64,000 bases of DNA from Pradoshia sp. D12 (GTDB lineage Bacteria > Bacillota > Bacilli > Bacillales > Pradoshiaceae). The notes under the pieces are model-generated. The model was not told where the DNA came from and did not search any database. It saw nothing but the letters and a program-made list of their open reading frames with translations. Both the position numbers and the translations under genes were made by a program. The first letter of the stretch is position 1. Each line of letters begins with the position of its first letter. Of this stretch, positions 8,413 to 18,066 are shown piece after piece. The stretch spans positions 1,267,501 to 1,331,500 of the forward strand of contig NZ_CP044545.1 in the NCBI RefSeq assembly GCF_008935075.1. The letters are read 5' to 3'.

Positions 8413-10038
8413 ATGATGGAATACATAAAAATGAATCTTCCAGCTATGAATAGTTTTGCATCTGACTATATCAAGGGAAGTATAAATAAATCTTTTGCAG
8501 AGTATGATTGGAAGAATGAGAAGCATATTCAAGATCGGGCGGATTGGCTTGATGGTCGAACTTATCCACGAGATGAAATGGCAACCTATATTGAATCCTT
8601 CATGAGTAAATATGGAATATCAGAGCAAGTAAAGGAAAATATCGATGCCTTGCGTGAGGATGCTTTAGTAATCGTTGGAGGCCAGCAAGCAGGATTATTG
8701 ACTGGACCGCTGTATTCTATTCATAAAGTTATCTCGATTATAAAATTGGCAAAGGAACAAAGTGAAAGATTAAATAAAAGGGTAGTCCCAATCTTCTGGA
8801 TTGCTGGTGAGGATCATGATTACCAAGAGATTAATCATGTTTACGCTGAAGAGGGGCATGAAACTAAAAAAATCGTGTACCCGGAAAAACCTTTATCGAA
8901 AAAAATGATATCTGATATTAATATGAATCCGGATATAGCGAAAGATTGGCTGCAGGATGTATTTTCCTTATGGGGTGAGACAGAGCGTACGAACGAATTG
9001 CTGGATTGGGCGGAAAAAGCAATTGATCAATCCGAAACCATCACCGATTTTTTCGCTATTCTTATAAATGATCTCTTTAAAATGCATGGTCTCTTAATGG
9101 TGGATTCAGGTGACCCAGGCTTTAGGAAGCTGGCTGGGCCTGTCTATCAGCAAATTGCTTATGAAGCAGGAATTAGCAAAGCCGTAATTGAACAGCAAAA
9201 TCTTTTGAAAAAAAACGGATATAATCCGATTATTGATCTTGATGAACAATGTACGAACTTATTTTACTACGAGCCTTCAACTCTTAACCGGCTGCTGTTG
9301 GAACGTGAAGAAGGTTCAAGTGACTTAATTGGGAAGGGAAGCGGAATTAAATTATCACAAATAGAGCTGGATCGTTTACTATCTAAACATCCAGAGTATT
9401 TCAGTACAAATGTTGTATCTCGTCCACTTTTACAGGAAAAACTGTTTCCTGTCTTAGGATTTATAGCTGGACCCGGCGAGATTGCCTATTGGAGTGAAAT
9501 TAAACCTGCGTTTGCCATGACTGGAGAAAAGATGCCACCGATATGGCCTCGACTTTCCTTTACGTTATTGGAAGGAAATATTGAAAGATTATTAGAGGAA
9601 CTTAATCTTCCCTTGGAAAAAGTTTTGAGAAAAGGTTGTTCAGAGGATAGGGAGTTCTATCTGGAAGAATTGCGTAAACAGGCTCCGGATACATATAGCA
9701 GTATAATTAAAAATCTGGAATCTGCTCATCTTACGTGGCAACAAAAAGCGGTTGAATTCGATAAAGGATTGGAACCTCTTTTCGAAAAAAATCGCCACTT
9801 GATTAAAGAACAGCTCCTTTTTATGCAGAAAAAGGTGGAGAGCCATTTAGAGAGAAAAAATGAAGAAACGATTGCAAAATACAATCGTGTCGAAAATAGT
9901 CTCCATCCGGCAGGCGGCCTGCAGGAAAGAATTCTCAATCCGTTTTACTTTTTCAATCAATATGGGACATTATGGGTCGATTGCCTCTTGGCGGAATCGC
10001 TCGAATTTGATGGGTCGCATTATGTCGTAACCATATAA
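8413..10038 (+). CDS. bshC: Putative cysteine ligase BshC (bacillithiol biosynthesis)
   Basis: A 542-residue BshC-family protein, close to the B. subtilis length of 539. BshC is proposed to add cysteine to glucosaminyl-malate in the last step of bacillithiol synthesis. Conserved stretches seen are GGQQAGLLTGPLYS, FWIAGEDHD (a HIGH-like nucleotide-binding region) and GFIAGPGEIAYW; a long C-terminal coiled coil spans about residues 435-505. The start is ambiguous: AAAGGAGA at 8396-8403 could serve TTG 8410, ATG 8413 or ATG 8416; I chose 8413. A terminator follows at 10150. Bacillithiol use supports a Bacillales host. Confidence 0.92.
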   Translation: MMEYIKMNLPAMNSFASDYIKGSINKSFAEYDWKNEKHIQDRADWLDGRTYPRDEMATYIESFMSKYGISEQVKENIDALREDALVIVGGQQAGLLTGPLYSIHKVISIIKLAKEQSERLNKRVVPIFWIAGEDHDYQEINHVYAEEGHETKKIVYPEKPLSKKMISDINMNPDIAKDWLQDVFSLWGETERTNELLDWAEKAIDQSETITDFFAILINDLFKMHGLLMVDSGDPGFRKLAGPVYQQIAYEAGISKAVIEQQNLLKKNGYNPIIDLDEQCTNLFYYEPSTLNRLLLEREEGSSDLIGKGSGIKLSQIELDRLLSKHPEYFSTNVVSRPLLQEKLFPVLGFIAGPGEIAYWSEIKPAFAMTGEKMPPIWPRLSFTLLEGNIERLLEELNLPLEKVLRKGCSEDREFYLEELRKQAPDTYSSIIKNLESAHLTWQQKAVEFDKGLEPLFEKNRHLIKEQLLFMQKKVESHLERKNEETIAKYNRVENSLHPAGGLQERILNPFYFFNQYGTLWVDCLLAESLEFDGSHYVVTI

Positions 10039-10149
10039 AGATGCTGTAAGAACTTAAGTGGAAATTTGCTTCGTTTGACAATAAATAAAGAGTGAATTAT
10101 GGAAGCTTTTGTCCAAATAGAACATAAAAAAACAGATAATAATATCTAG

Positions 10150-10186
10150 AAAAAACTGTCTTAGAAAGGCAGTTTTTTTTGTTTTT
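10150..10186 (+). terminator. Terminator between bshC and mraZ
   Basis: The stem AAAAAACTGTC / GGCAGTTTTTT (one G-T pair) at 10150-10160 and 10168-10177 runs into a T-rich tract. It isolates bshC from the dcw cluster. Confidence 0.8.
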
Positions 10187-10258
10187 CTAGGCTTGGCTGA
10201 AATCAATGAATCATAGTCTGAAATTTTATTCAAATATTAAAGTTTTTTTATATAAATT

Positions 10259-10305
10259 GTGGAGAAAAGTGGGGCGATGTGGTACTCTAAGGTGGAGAAG
10301 TGGGG
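10259..10305 (+). promoter_or_regulatory. Putative MraZ operator: phased GTGG boxes before mraZ
   Basis: GTGG boxes start at 10259, 10269, 10279, 10292 and 10300. The first three are exactly 10 bp (one helical turn) apart. The blocks GTGGAGAAAAGTGGGG and GTGGAGAAGTGGGG are near-duplicates. MraZ proteins bind direct repeats of about this kind (TGGGN with 5-nt spacers in E. coli), so autoregulation of mraZ and the cluster is likely. A possible -10 (TATAAA near 10251) sits directly upstream, which would place the operator at the transcription start. Confidence 0.7.
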
Positions 10306-10313
10306 TGAAGGAC

Positions 10314-10745
10314 ATGTTCATGGGTGAATACCATCATTCAATTGATTCAAAAGGACGCATAATCATACCTTCTAAATTTCGGGAAAGTTTAGGCGATATG
10401 TTTGTAATTACACGCGGCCTTGATCAATGCCTGTTTGGATATCCACTGGATGAATGGTCTCAACTTGAAGAAAAACTAAAAGGCCTTCCACTTACGAAGA
10501 AGGATGCAAGAGCATTTACCCGTTTCTTTTTTTCAGGTGCGACTGAATGTGAACTGGATAAACAGGGACGTGTGAACATCCCGGGACCACTTTTAAACTA
10601 TGGAAAATTGGAAAAAGAATGCGTAGTTTTAGGAGTATCTAACCGGATAGAAATATGGAGTAAATCAATATGGGAAGAATATTTCTCGGAATCAGAAGAA
10701 TCTTTCTCAGAGATTGCTGAAAATATGATTGGTTTTGATATTTAA
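10314..10745 (+). CDS. mraZ: Transcriptional regulator and division/cell wall protein MraZ
   Basis: A 143-residue protein, the usual MraZ length, made of two AbrB/SpoVT-type swapped-hairpin repeats. [13 protein letters not shown] appears near residue 12 and [12 protein letters not shown] near residue 83, and each carries the D-x-x-G-R signature. MraZ is a DNA-binding repressor of its own dcw operon. ATG 10314 (start MFMGEYHH) is the family start; the open frame extends upstream but only through the operator. The GTGG array just upstream is its likely binding site. rsmH follows 31 nt downstream. Confidence 0.96.
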   Translation: MFMGEYHHSIDSKGRIIIPSKFRESLGDMFVITRGLDQCLFGYPLDEWSQLEEKLKGLPLTKKDARAFTRFFFSGATECELDKQGRVNIPGPLLNYGKLEKECVVLGVSNRIEIWSKSIWEEYFSESEESFSEIAENMIGFDI

Positions 10746-10776
10746 TGCGCATACTTCCTTTCAGGAAGGTGAAGAA

Positions 10777-11709
10777 ATGTTTAATCATACGACTGTACTA
10801 TTAAAAGAAGCTGTGGATGGACTGAATATAAAACCTGACGGTATCTATGTTGATTGTACCCTTGGGGGCGCAGGACACAGTGAATTAATTGCGAAGTCTT
10901 TATCCGGACAAGGAAGATTAATATCGTTTGACCAGGATGAGACTGCATTAAAGCATGCAGAGAAGAAGCTAGAGCCTTATATGGACAAGGTAACATTAAT
11001 TAATAGTAATTTTGTTTATTTTGATGAAAAACTCACTGAATTAGGTATTACAAAGATAGACGGTATTCTATACGATCTGGGTGTTTCATCTCCTCAATTT
11101 GATACCCCGGAAAGAGGATTCAGCTATAACCATGACGCATTACTTGATATGCGAATGGATCTATCATCTCCTTTAACAGCTTATGATGTAGTGAATAGCT
11201 GGACATACGAAGAGTTGGTCCGGATTTTCTTTAGGTACGGTGAGGAAAAGTTTTCGAAACAAATTGCCCGCAAAATCGAACAAGCCAGAGAGATTGGGCC
11301 AATTCGTACAACCTTTGATTTGGTAGATATTATTAAGGAAGCTATCCCTGCTCCAGCAAGGCGAAAAGGCGGACATCCCGCTAAGCGAATCTTTCAAGCC
11401 ATACGAATAGCCGTGAATGATGAACTGAGAGTTTTTGAAGTATCTTTAGAAAAAGTGCTTCCTATGCTCAATAAAGGCGGCAGAATTTCAGTGATTACGT
11501 TCCATTCGTTGGAAGATCGGATTTGCAAAAGCTTCTTTAAAGAACATTCGGAATTACCGCCAATGCCACATGGATTGCCGATTATTCCAAAAGAATTCGA
11601 GCCGGATTTAAAGTTGATAACCAGAAAACCGATTTTACCGAGTGAAGAAGAAGTGGAAGCGAATAAAAGAGCGCGTTCAGCTAAATTAAGAATAGCAGAA
11701 AAGAAATGA
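10777..11709 (+). CDS. rsmH: 16S rRNA (cytosine(1402)-N4)-methyltransferase RsmH (MraW)
   Basis: A 310-residue SAM-dependent methyltransferase that modifies C1402 in the ribosomal P site. The SAM-binding motif is [12 protein letters not shown] (about residues 22-33). Further family signatures are [29 protein letters not shown] and [13 protein letters not shown] 10777 follows AGGAAGGTG by about 7 nt; an open frame extends 16 codons upstream into mraZ but without a ribosome site. Order mraZ-rsmH-ftsL is that of all standard dcw clusters. Confidence 0.97.
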   Translation: MFNHTTVLLKEAVDGLNIKPDGIYVDCTLGGAGHSELIAKSLSGQGRLISFDQDETALKHAEKKLEPYMDKVTLINSNFVYFDEKLTELGITKIDGILYDLGVSSPQFDTPERGFSYNHDALLDMRMDLSSPLTAYDVVNSWTYEELVRIFFRYGEEKFSKQIARKIEQAREIGPIRTTFDLVDIIKEAIPAPARRKGGHPAKRIFQAIRIAVNDELRVFEVSLEKVLPMLNKGGRISVITFHSLEDRICKSFFKEHSELPPMPHGLPIIPKEFEPDLKLITRKPILPSEEEVEANKRARSAKLRIAEKK

Positions 11710-11747
11710 ATAGATTATGAAAAATTATTTAATGGGAGGGGATAAAC

Positions 11748-12098
11748 TTGAGTAGTTTAGCAAGAAAACTTCAGCAAGAACAGCAACGTCATGTAGGAAC
11801 AACAACAAAGAAGGTTAAAGTAAAAGGCGGCATTACGATTGGTGAGAAGATTCTATATTTAACGTTCTCATTGTTTATCGCTTTCTTTGCTGTAAAAATC
11901 ATTTCCGCACAAGCGAATATATACTCAACGAATAATGAAATTATTGCTCTTGAAAGCAAGATAGAGAATCAGGAAAAGCTTAATAAAGATTATGCAGATC
12001 AAGTGGCGGAGTTAAGTACATATGACCGAATCTGGCAAAAAGCAAAAGAATTGGGATTAACACTAAAAGATAAAAATGTTAAGGTAGTGCAAGATTAA
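11748..12098 (+). CDS. ftsL: Cell division protein FtsL
   Basis: A 116-residue bitopic divisome protein. It has a basic cytoplasmic N-terminus (about residues 1-33), one transmembrane helix (about 35-55) and an extracellular coiled coil (about 60-105). FtsL forms a complex with DivIB and DivIC that controls septal wall synthesis. The start is TTG 11748, 6 nt after the strong GGGAGGGG. In B. subtilis FtsL is unstable and its level limits division. Its TAA overlaps the pbpB ATG by 1 nt (TAATG), so translation of the two is coupled. Confidence 0.93.
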   Translation: MSSLARKLQQEQQRHVGTTTKKVKVKGGITIGEKILYLTFSLFIAFFAVKIISAQANIYSTNNEIIALESKIENQEKLNKDYADQVAELSTYDRIWQKAKELGLTLKDKNVKVVQD

Positions 12099-14302
12099 TG
12101 AGTAATCGAAAAAGCCGCAATAGGGGAGCAGCACTCTTATTTGTAATATTTGGGCTGCTTTTTTGTGTAGTATTTTTTCGCTTTTTGTATATTCAGTATA
12201 CTGGTGTTGCCGGTGGACAGGAGCTTGCTGCTAAAGCGCAGGATAAGTATGAAGTCACCCGTACCTTGTCGGCACAAAGAGGAACGATTGTTGACAAAAA
12301 TGGTGAGGTGCTGGCAAGGGATACGTCAACCTATAAGCTAATTGCCCTCCTTAATTCATCTGTAACTGAAAATCCGAAAAAGCCAAAACATGTTGTAGAT
12401 AAGGAAGAAACAGCAAGAGTATTGGCTGAGCACATTGATATGGATGAAAGCGAAATATTAAGTCGTTTGAACAAAAAGGGACTTTATCAAACTGAATTTG
12501 GTGCTGCTGGACGTGATTTAACCCATCAACAAAAAAATGATATCGAAGGATTAAATTTACCAGGTATTACGTTTGTAAAGGATACGAAGAGATTTTATCC
12601 GAATGGAATCTTCTCCTCACATGTAATAGGGTTTGTTGAGAATAATGAAGAAACAGGGAAAACAACTGGAGCGTTAGGGCTAGAAAAAGAATTGGATAAG
12701 TATTTACAGGAAGAGGATGGATCTATCAAGTTTGAGGGTGACCTATGGCGAAATATTCTTCCTAATAAAGAGACGGTAGTGAACGAACCTTCGAATGGAG
12801 CTTCTGTTCAGCTGACGCTCGATAAAAAAATTCAAATCTTTTTAGAAGACGCAATGTCGGAAGTCAATAAGAAATATAACCCAACTAAAATGATTGGTGT
12901 CGTAGCAGATCCAAAGACAGGGAAAATATTGGCTATGTCACAGCGCCCTACTTTTGATTTAAACACAAGGGATGGACTTGCAGATACCTGGCAGAATCTA
13001 GCGGTTGAAGAATCTTTTGAGCCAGGTTCTACCATGAAGATTTTTACGTTGGCTGCTGCTGTTGAAGAAGGAGTATTTAATCCTAATGAAAAATATAAAT
13101 CAGGCATGTTTAAGATTAAAGGTTCTAGACCGATAAGAGACCATAATGGTGGAGCAGGGTGGGGGACGATTAGCTATCTAGAAGGGGTTCAACGTTCTTC
13201 AAATGTTGCTTTTGCTAAATTGGCTGATGAAAAAATCGGAACTGAAAAACTTTTAACATACTTTGAAAGCTTTGGTTTTGGTAAAAAAACAGGTATTGAT
13301 CTCCCGAGTGAAACGACCGGTAAATTTGTTTATAAATATAAATCTGAACAAATCACGACTGCCTTTGGGCAGGGTTCAACTGTTACACCGATCCAAATGA
13401 TTCAGGCAGCAACTGCCGTCGCAAATGACGGAAAAATGATGAAGCCCTATGTAGTTGAAAAAATTGTGGACTCCAACACGAAAAAAGTATTGAAGGAAAC
13501 GAAACCTACTGTAGCAGGCAAACCGATTTCCAAGGAAACGGCAGCTGAGGTGCGTGATATATTGGAAACGGTCGTAACCTCTAAACATGGAACCGGTAAG
13601 CCATATAAATTGGATGGCTATGATGTTATAGGTAAAACGGGAACGGCTCAGATTCGCAGTCAAACTGGCGCGGGTTACGCTACTGGTCATGAAAATTATT
13701 TATTTTCTTTCTTAGGAATGGCACCGAAGGATAATCCTGAGGTTGTAGTATATGTGGCTATTCAACAGCCGAAAATCAGCGCTAGTGAGTCTGGTTCAGC
13801 CCCAGTTTCCCAAGTATTTAACTCAGTAATGGAAAATACATTAAAGTACCTAAATATTAAATCAGATAATACAAAGAAAAAATCCACTAGTGAAGTTCCT
13901 GAATTAAAAGAAACGAATGTTGAGACTGCTAAGGCGAAGGTTGAAGAGCTTGGCCTGACACCTATTGTTATAGGGAAAGGGATGAGTGTTTCTAAACAAT
14001 CGCCGAGTGCAGGATCTCAGATTATTCAAGGAGAGAAGGTTCTTCTTCTGACCGATGGCGACTTAACAGTACCTAATTTTTCAGGATGGTCAATTAGGGA
14101 TGTTATGAAGGCGGCTTCCTTAATGGAGGTGGAGTTAAATACTTCAGGCTCCGGGTATGCTGTTACTCAAAAACCAAAAGCAGGAACAAAATTGAAGGAT
14201 GATACTTTCCTAGTTGTTCAATTTGAGAATCCTAAAACCATATATGAAAAATCAAAAGAGAATAGTTCAAAAACCAAGGAAGAGGATGTAGAATCCGATT
14301 AG
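12098..14302 (+). CDS. pbpB: Division-specific transpeptidase PBP2B
   Basis: A 734-residue class B penicillin-binding protein that cross-links septal peptidoglycan. Order: short cytoplasmic tail, transmembrane helix (about residues 10-30), dimerisation domain, transpeptidase domain and two C-terminal PASTA domains (from about residue 595). Active-site motifs are Ser311-T-M-Lys314, Ser367-S-Asn369 and Lys513-T-G. It starts at an ATG that overlaps the ftsL stop. The strong terminator right after it separates vegetative pbpB from sporulation spoVD, although the two proteins are paralogues. Confidence 0.95.
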   Translation: MSNRKSRNRGAALLFVIFGLLFCVVFFRFLYIQYTGVAGGQELAAKAQDKYEVTRTLSAQRGTIVDKNGEVLARDTSTYKLIALLNSSVTENPKKPKHVVDKEETARVLAEHIDMDESEILSRLNKKGLYQTEFGAAGRDLTHQQKNDIEGLNLPGITFVKDTKRFYPNGIFSSHVIGFVENNEETGKTTGALGLEKELDKYLQEEDGSIKFEGDLWRNILPNKETVVNEPSNGASVQLTLDKKIQIFLEDAMSEVNKKYNPTKMIGVVADPKTGKILAMSQRPTFDLNTRDGLADTWQNLAVEESFEPGSTMKIFTLAAAVEEGVFNPNEKYKSGMFKIKGSRPIRDHNGGAGWGTISYLEGVQRSSNVAFAKLADEKIGTEKLLTYFESFGFGKKTGIDLPSETTGKFVYKYKSEQITTAFGQGSTVTPIQMIQAATAVANDGKMMKPYVVEKIVDSNTKKVLKETKPTVAGKPISKETAAEVRDILETVVTSKHGTGKPYKLDGYDVIGKTGTAQIRSQTGAGYATGHENYLFSFLGMAPKDNPEVVVYVAIQQPKISASESGSAPVSQVFNSVMENTLKYLNIKSDNTKKKSTSEVPELKETNVETAKAKVEELGLTPIVIGKGMSVSKQSPSAGSQIIQGEKVLLLTDGDLTVPNFSGWSIRDVMKAASLMEVELNTSGSGYAVTQKPKAGTKLKDDTFLVVQFENPKTIYEKSKENSSKTKEEDVESD

Positions 14303-14312
14303 ATTTATTTCA

Positions 14313-14355
14313 GAGCCTGATAGCTTTTAAAGCTATCAGGCTCTTTTTTTCTTTT
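14313..14355 (+). terminator. Terminator after pbpB
   Basis: A 15-bp perfect inverted repeat (GAGCCTGATAGCTTT and its complement, 14313-14343) is followed by TTTTTTTCTTTT. It should stop most dcw transcription before spoVD. Confidence 0.93.
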
Positions 14356-14367
14356 CATAATGTGCAT

Positions 14368-14396
14368 ACATAAACCAAAGGGTACAAGCATACAGT
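14368..14396 (+). promoter_or_regulatory. Putative SigE promoter of spoVD
   Basis: CATACAGT at 14389-14396 matches the SigE -10 consensus (CATACAHT) at 7 of 8 positions. A weak -35 (ACATAAA at 14368-14374) lies 14 bp upstream. It lies between the pbpB terminator and spoVD. B. subtilis spoVD is transcribed by SigE in the mother cell, which agrees. Confidence 0.6.
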
Positions 14397-14426
14397 GAAA
14401 AAGAGTCGTGCATTGGAGGGATGGGC

Positions 14427-16355
14427 ATGAGAGCATCAAATATTACTGTCAGAAAACGATTAATCGCAGCATTGTTGATCGGATTGTTCGTATTTCTGGT
14501 AATCATCATCAGACTAGGATATGTTCAGTTTTATTTAGGAGATTTTTTGACGGGCTTAGCTAAAGATTCGTGGAGCAGAAATGTTCCATTTGAGCCAAAA
14601 CGGGGAGAGATCAAGGACCGTAATGGAGTGGTTTATGCTACCAATAAATCCGCCCCTACTGTTTATATTGTCCCTCGCCAGGTGGTGAATCCAGCGGATA
14701 CAGCTAAACAAATAGCCTCAGTACTGAATATGAGGACGGATAAAGCTTTTAAACTCATAACCTCAAATACGTCTATCGTAAAGATACCTGAAGGCCGAAA
14801 AATCAGCCACAATAAAGCAAAAGAAATTAGAAACTTAGATTTAAAAGGAGTCTATATTGCTGAGGACTCAATTCGTTATTATCCTAAAGGATCTACACTG
14901 GCACATGTTCTTGGATTTGCGGGTATCGATAATCAAGGATTGATGGGCCTTGAATTGGCCTATGATGATGAGCTGAAGGGACAAAAAGGGTATGTTAAGT
15001 TTTATGCTGATGCAAAAGGAAAACGGATGGAGAATATGGCTGATGACTATAAAGCTCCAGCAAATGGGTATGATTTAAAGCTAACAGTTGACAGCAGAAT
15101 TCAAACGATTATTGATAGAGAACTGGAAATTGCCGAAGAAACATATAACCCCGATGGTATTGTTGCTATTGCCGTTAATCCTAATACAGGAGAAATACTG
15201 GCAATGTCGAGCAGGCCTACATTTGATCCGTCGAATTTTAGAAATGTGGCACCTGAGGTTTATAATCGGAACTTACCTGTATGGAGTACCTATGAGCCAG
15301 GTTCTACATTTAAGATTATTACGTTGGCCGCAGCGCTTGAAGAAGGAAAAGTGGATTTGAAAAATGATCATTTTTATGATCCAGGCTATACAAAGGTAGG
15401 CGGAGCTAGTTTAAGATGCTGGAAACGGGGGGGGCATGGATCTGAAACATTCCTTGAGGTAGTACAGAACTCCTGTAACCCTGGGTTCGTTGAGCTTGGT
15501 CAAAGACTCGGAAAAGAAAAATTATTTAATTATATTCATGACTTTGGATTTGGAGAAAAAACGGGTATTGATTTACAGGGAGAGGGGAAAGGGATTTTAT
15601 TTAATATAAATCGAGTTGGCCCGGTTGAACAGGCAACAACTGCTTTTGGCCAAGGAGTCTCAGTTACACCAATCCAACAGGTGATGGCTGTGTCGGCGGC
15701 GATTAACGGCGGAACACTTTATACCCCCTATATCGCAAAAGAAATTGTAAATCCTGTCACAGGTGATACCATCATTAAGAAAACTCCAAAGGCGAAAAGG
15801 AATGTTATCTCAAAGGAAACTTCAAAGGAAATTCGTGAAGCTCTTGAAACAGTAGTGGCACAAGGTTCAGGGAAAGGTGCATTTGTTGATGGTTATCGAG
15901 TTGGCGGGAAAACCGGTACAGCTCAGAAGGCTCAAAACGGCAGATACCTAGAAAATAATTTCATTGTCTCATTTATCGGGTTTGCACCAGCTGATGATCC
16001 GCAATTGGTTGTCTATTTAGCGATTGATAATCCAAAAGGAACGGTTCAATTTGGAGGGGTCGTAGCAGCTCCTATTGTTGGAAGGATCATGAAGGATAGT
16101 TTGCCAGCACTTGGTATTGAGCAGCGTAAAAATCAAGTAGAGAAAGAAAAAAACTATTTAGATCCGAGAATGGAAGAAGTTCCTGATTTGATTGGAATGA
16201 CACTAAAGGATTTGGGTGAGCAATATTCTACCTTCAAAGTAGAAAAGTCTGGGAGCGGAAATCGGATTGTGCAGCAATCACCGCAAGCAGGTGTCAAATT
16301 GAAAGAGGGTTCTTCCATCCGAATATATCTGGAAGAGGATGATACAGAGGAATAA
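14427..16355 (+). CDS. spoVD: Sporulation-specific transpeptidase SpoVD
   Basis: A 642-residue class B PBP for spore cortex peptidoglycan, paralogous to pbpB. It has an N-terminal transmembrane helix (about residues 13-35) and a dimerisation domain. The transpeptidase motifs are Ser293-T-F-Lys296, S-C-N in VQNSCNPG, and Lys495-T-G. There is one PASTA domain at the C-terminus (from about residue 585), against two in pbpB. ATG 14427 is chosen over ATG 14421 because GGAGGG ends at 14420 and only the later codon is well spaced. It works with the SEDS protein SpoVE, encoded at 20536. Confidence 0.95.
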   Translation: MRASNITVRKRLIAALLIGLFVFLVIIIRLGYVQFYLGDFLTGLAKDSWSRNVPFEPKRGEIKDRNGVVYATNKSAPTVYIVPRQVVNPADTAKQIASVLNMRTDKAFKLITSNTSIVKIPEGRKISHNKAKEIRNLDLKGVYIAEDSIRYYPKGSTLAHVLGFAGIDNQGLMGLELAYDDELKGQKGYVKFYADAKGKRMENMADDYKAPANGYDLKLTVDSRIQTIIDRELEIAEETYNPDGIVAIAVNPNTGEILAMSSRPTFDPSNFRNVAPEVYNRNLPVWSTYEPGSTFKIITLAAALEEGKVDLKNDHFYDPGYTKVGGASLRCWKRGGHGSETFLEVVQNSCNPGFVELGQRLGKEKLFNYIHDFGFGEKTGIDLQGEGKGILFNINRVGPVEQATTAFGQGVSVTPIQQVMAVSAAINGGTLYTPYIAKEIVNPVTGDTIIKKTPKAKRNVISKETSKEIREALETVVAQGSGKGAFVDGYRVGGKTGTAQKAQNGRYLENNFIVSFIGFAPADDPQLVVYLAIDNPKGTVQFGGVVAAPIVGRIMKDSLPALGIEQRKNQVEKEKNYLDPRMEEVPDLIGMTLKDLGEQYSTFKVEKSGSGNRIVQQSPQAGVKLKEGSSIRIYLEEDDTEE

Positions 16356-16409
16356 TAGGTTATAAAAGTGGTGCTGCTTTCAGGATATTTCTGCATAGAA
16401 TAACAAATT

Positions 16410-16439
16410 GGCAGCTGATAAAAGTTCTTTTCAGCTGCC
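16410..16439 (+). terminator. Inverted repeat after spoVD, possible weak terminator
   Basis: GGCAGCTGATAAAAG and CTTTTCAGCTGCC form a near-perfect stem, but the next bases (TCTTCG) are not a T-run. Termination may be partial, so that spoVD transcripts could reach murE. Confidence 0.5.
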
Positions 16440-16571
16440 TCTTCGTAATCTGAAAAAAGTGTAAGCGGTTATTCTTTTACCTGACTAGAAGATTATATAC
16501 TTTATTATTTCTAAACGGCTTAAATTACGATACAATAGTGAAGATTGCTTTAAAAAGAAAGGAACAGTTTT

Positions 16572-18062
16572 ATGAAACTCGATGAATTAATCTCTAGAAT
16601 ACCGTTTAAACAGAAACAGGGAGATGGCAACCCTCTTATTTCATCCATTGAGAATGACCACCGCAAGGTAAAGGAAGGCAGCTTGTTTATCTGTATTAAG
16701 GGATATACTGTCGACGGCCATGATCTTGCAGAAGAGGCGGTTAGAAATGGAGCAGTCGCTATTGTTGCAGAGAAGCCTCTATCACTCTCTGTACCTGTCG
16801 TAATTGTTAAAAGCACACAAAAGTTAATGGCTTTACTGGCTGATTTCTTTTATGGCCACCCTACACAAAAGCTTAATCTAATCGGAATTACCGGAACAAA
16901 TGGAAAAACAACAATTAGTCATCTGGTAGAAAGAATATTTCAGGATGCAAACTATACAACAGGTTTAATCGGAACCATGTATACGAAGATTGGATCTGAA
17001 AAGTTCGAAACAAAAAATACAACACCTGATAGCCTAACCTTACAAAAAACATTTGCAGATATGGTGAACAATCGTGTACATACTGCAGTTATGGAAGTAT
17101 CTTCGCATGCACTCGATATGGGGCGTGTATTTGGCTGTGATTACGATATTGCTGTTTTTTCAAACTTAACACAGGACCATCTTGATTATCATGGAACAAT
17201 GGATAATTACCGTTATGCAAAAAGCTTATTATTCTCACGTTTAGGAAATACTTATCAGGATAATAAGCCGAAGTATGCCATTTTAAACGCTGATGATTCA
17301 GCATCCATCATGTTTGAAAAATCAACTTCTGCTAGTGTGGTAACATATGGAATTATTCAAAAAGCAGATGTTAGGGCAACTGATATTATTATTACTTCAG
17401 AAGGAACAAAATTTACTTTGACAACGCCAGACCATAGCTGTCCAATAACAATCCCGATGATTGGAAAATTCAACGTATACAATTGTCTGGCTGCCATTGC
17501 TGTTGGACTTGTTTCAGGTCTTCATATCAATCAGATCTTATCGTCTTTACAGAATATTAAAGGAGTGACGGGGCGTTTTGAGCCGGTCTTCGGAGGACAG
17601 GAATTTACAGTTATAGTAGATTATGCACATACACCTGATAGCTTGGAAAATGTTCTGAAGACAATCAATGAGTTTGCTTCTAAAAAAGTATATACGATCG
17701 TTGGCTGCGGTGGTGATCGTGATCGTACAAAACGTCCAATTATGGCTCGGGTAGCATGTGAATATAGTTCAAATGCCATATTCACATCTGATAATCCGAG
17801 GAGTGAAGATGCTTTATCCATTCTTTCTGATATGGAAAATGGTGTCGCCGGCTATGATTACAAAGTTATTGCTGATCGTAAGGAAGCAATTTATGATGCC
17901 GTGTTCAGTGCTGAACCTGGTGATGTAGTCCTGATTGCCGGAAAAGGTCATGAAAATTATCAAATCATTGGTAAGGAAGTTCTTCATTTTGACGATAAAG
18001 AAGTCGCATTAGAAGCAATTGAACAGAAATTAAATTTGAACCGAAGAGACGAAAGGGAGTAG
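16572..18062 (+). CDS. murE: UDP-MurNAc-L-Ala-D-Glu:meso-diaminopimelate ligase MurE
   Basis: A 496-residue cytosolic Mur ligase that adds the third stem-peptide residue of peptidoglycan. The ATP-binding loop GTNGKTT includes Lys112. The motif Asp407-Asn-Pro-Arg410 is the diagnostic signature for meso-diaminopimelate as substrate, against lysine-adding enzymes, so the wall should be of the A1-gamma DAP type. ATG 16572 lies 8 nt after AAAGGAAC. A TACAAT at 16531-16536 may be part of a promoter, but no good -35 is seen. mraY follows after 4 nt. Confidence 0.96.
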   Translation: MKLDELISRIPFKQKQGDGNPLISSIENDHRKVKEGSLFICIKGYTVDGHDLAEEAVRNGAVAIVAEKPLSLSVPVVIVKSTQKLMALLADFFYGHPTQKLNLIGITGTNGKTTISHLVERIFQDANYTTGLIGTMYTKIGSEKFETKNTTPDSLTLQKTFADMVNNRVHTAVMEVSSHALDMGRVFGCDYDIAVFSNLTQDHLDYHGTMDNYRYAKSLLFSRLGNTYQDNKPKYAILNADDSASIMFEKSTSASVVTYGIIQKADVRATDIIITSEGTKFTLTTPDHSCPITIPMIGKFNVYNCLAAIAVGLVSGLHINQILSSLQNIKGVTGRFEPVFGGQEFTVIVDYAHTPDSLENVLKTINEFASKKVYTIVGCGGDRDRTKRPIMARVACEYSSNAIFTSDNPRSEDALSILSDMENGVAGYDYKVIADRKEAIYDAVFSAEPGDVVLIAGKGHENYQIIGKEVLHFDDKEVALEAIEQKLNLNRRDERE

Positions 18063-18066
18063 AACC

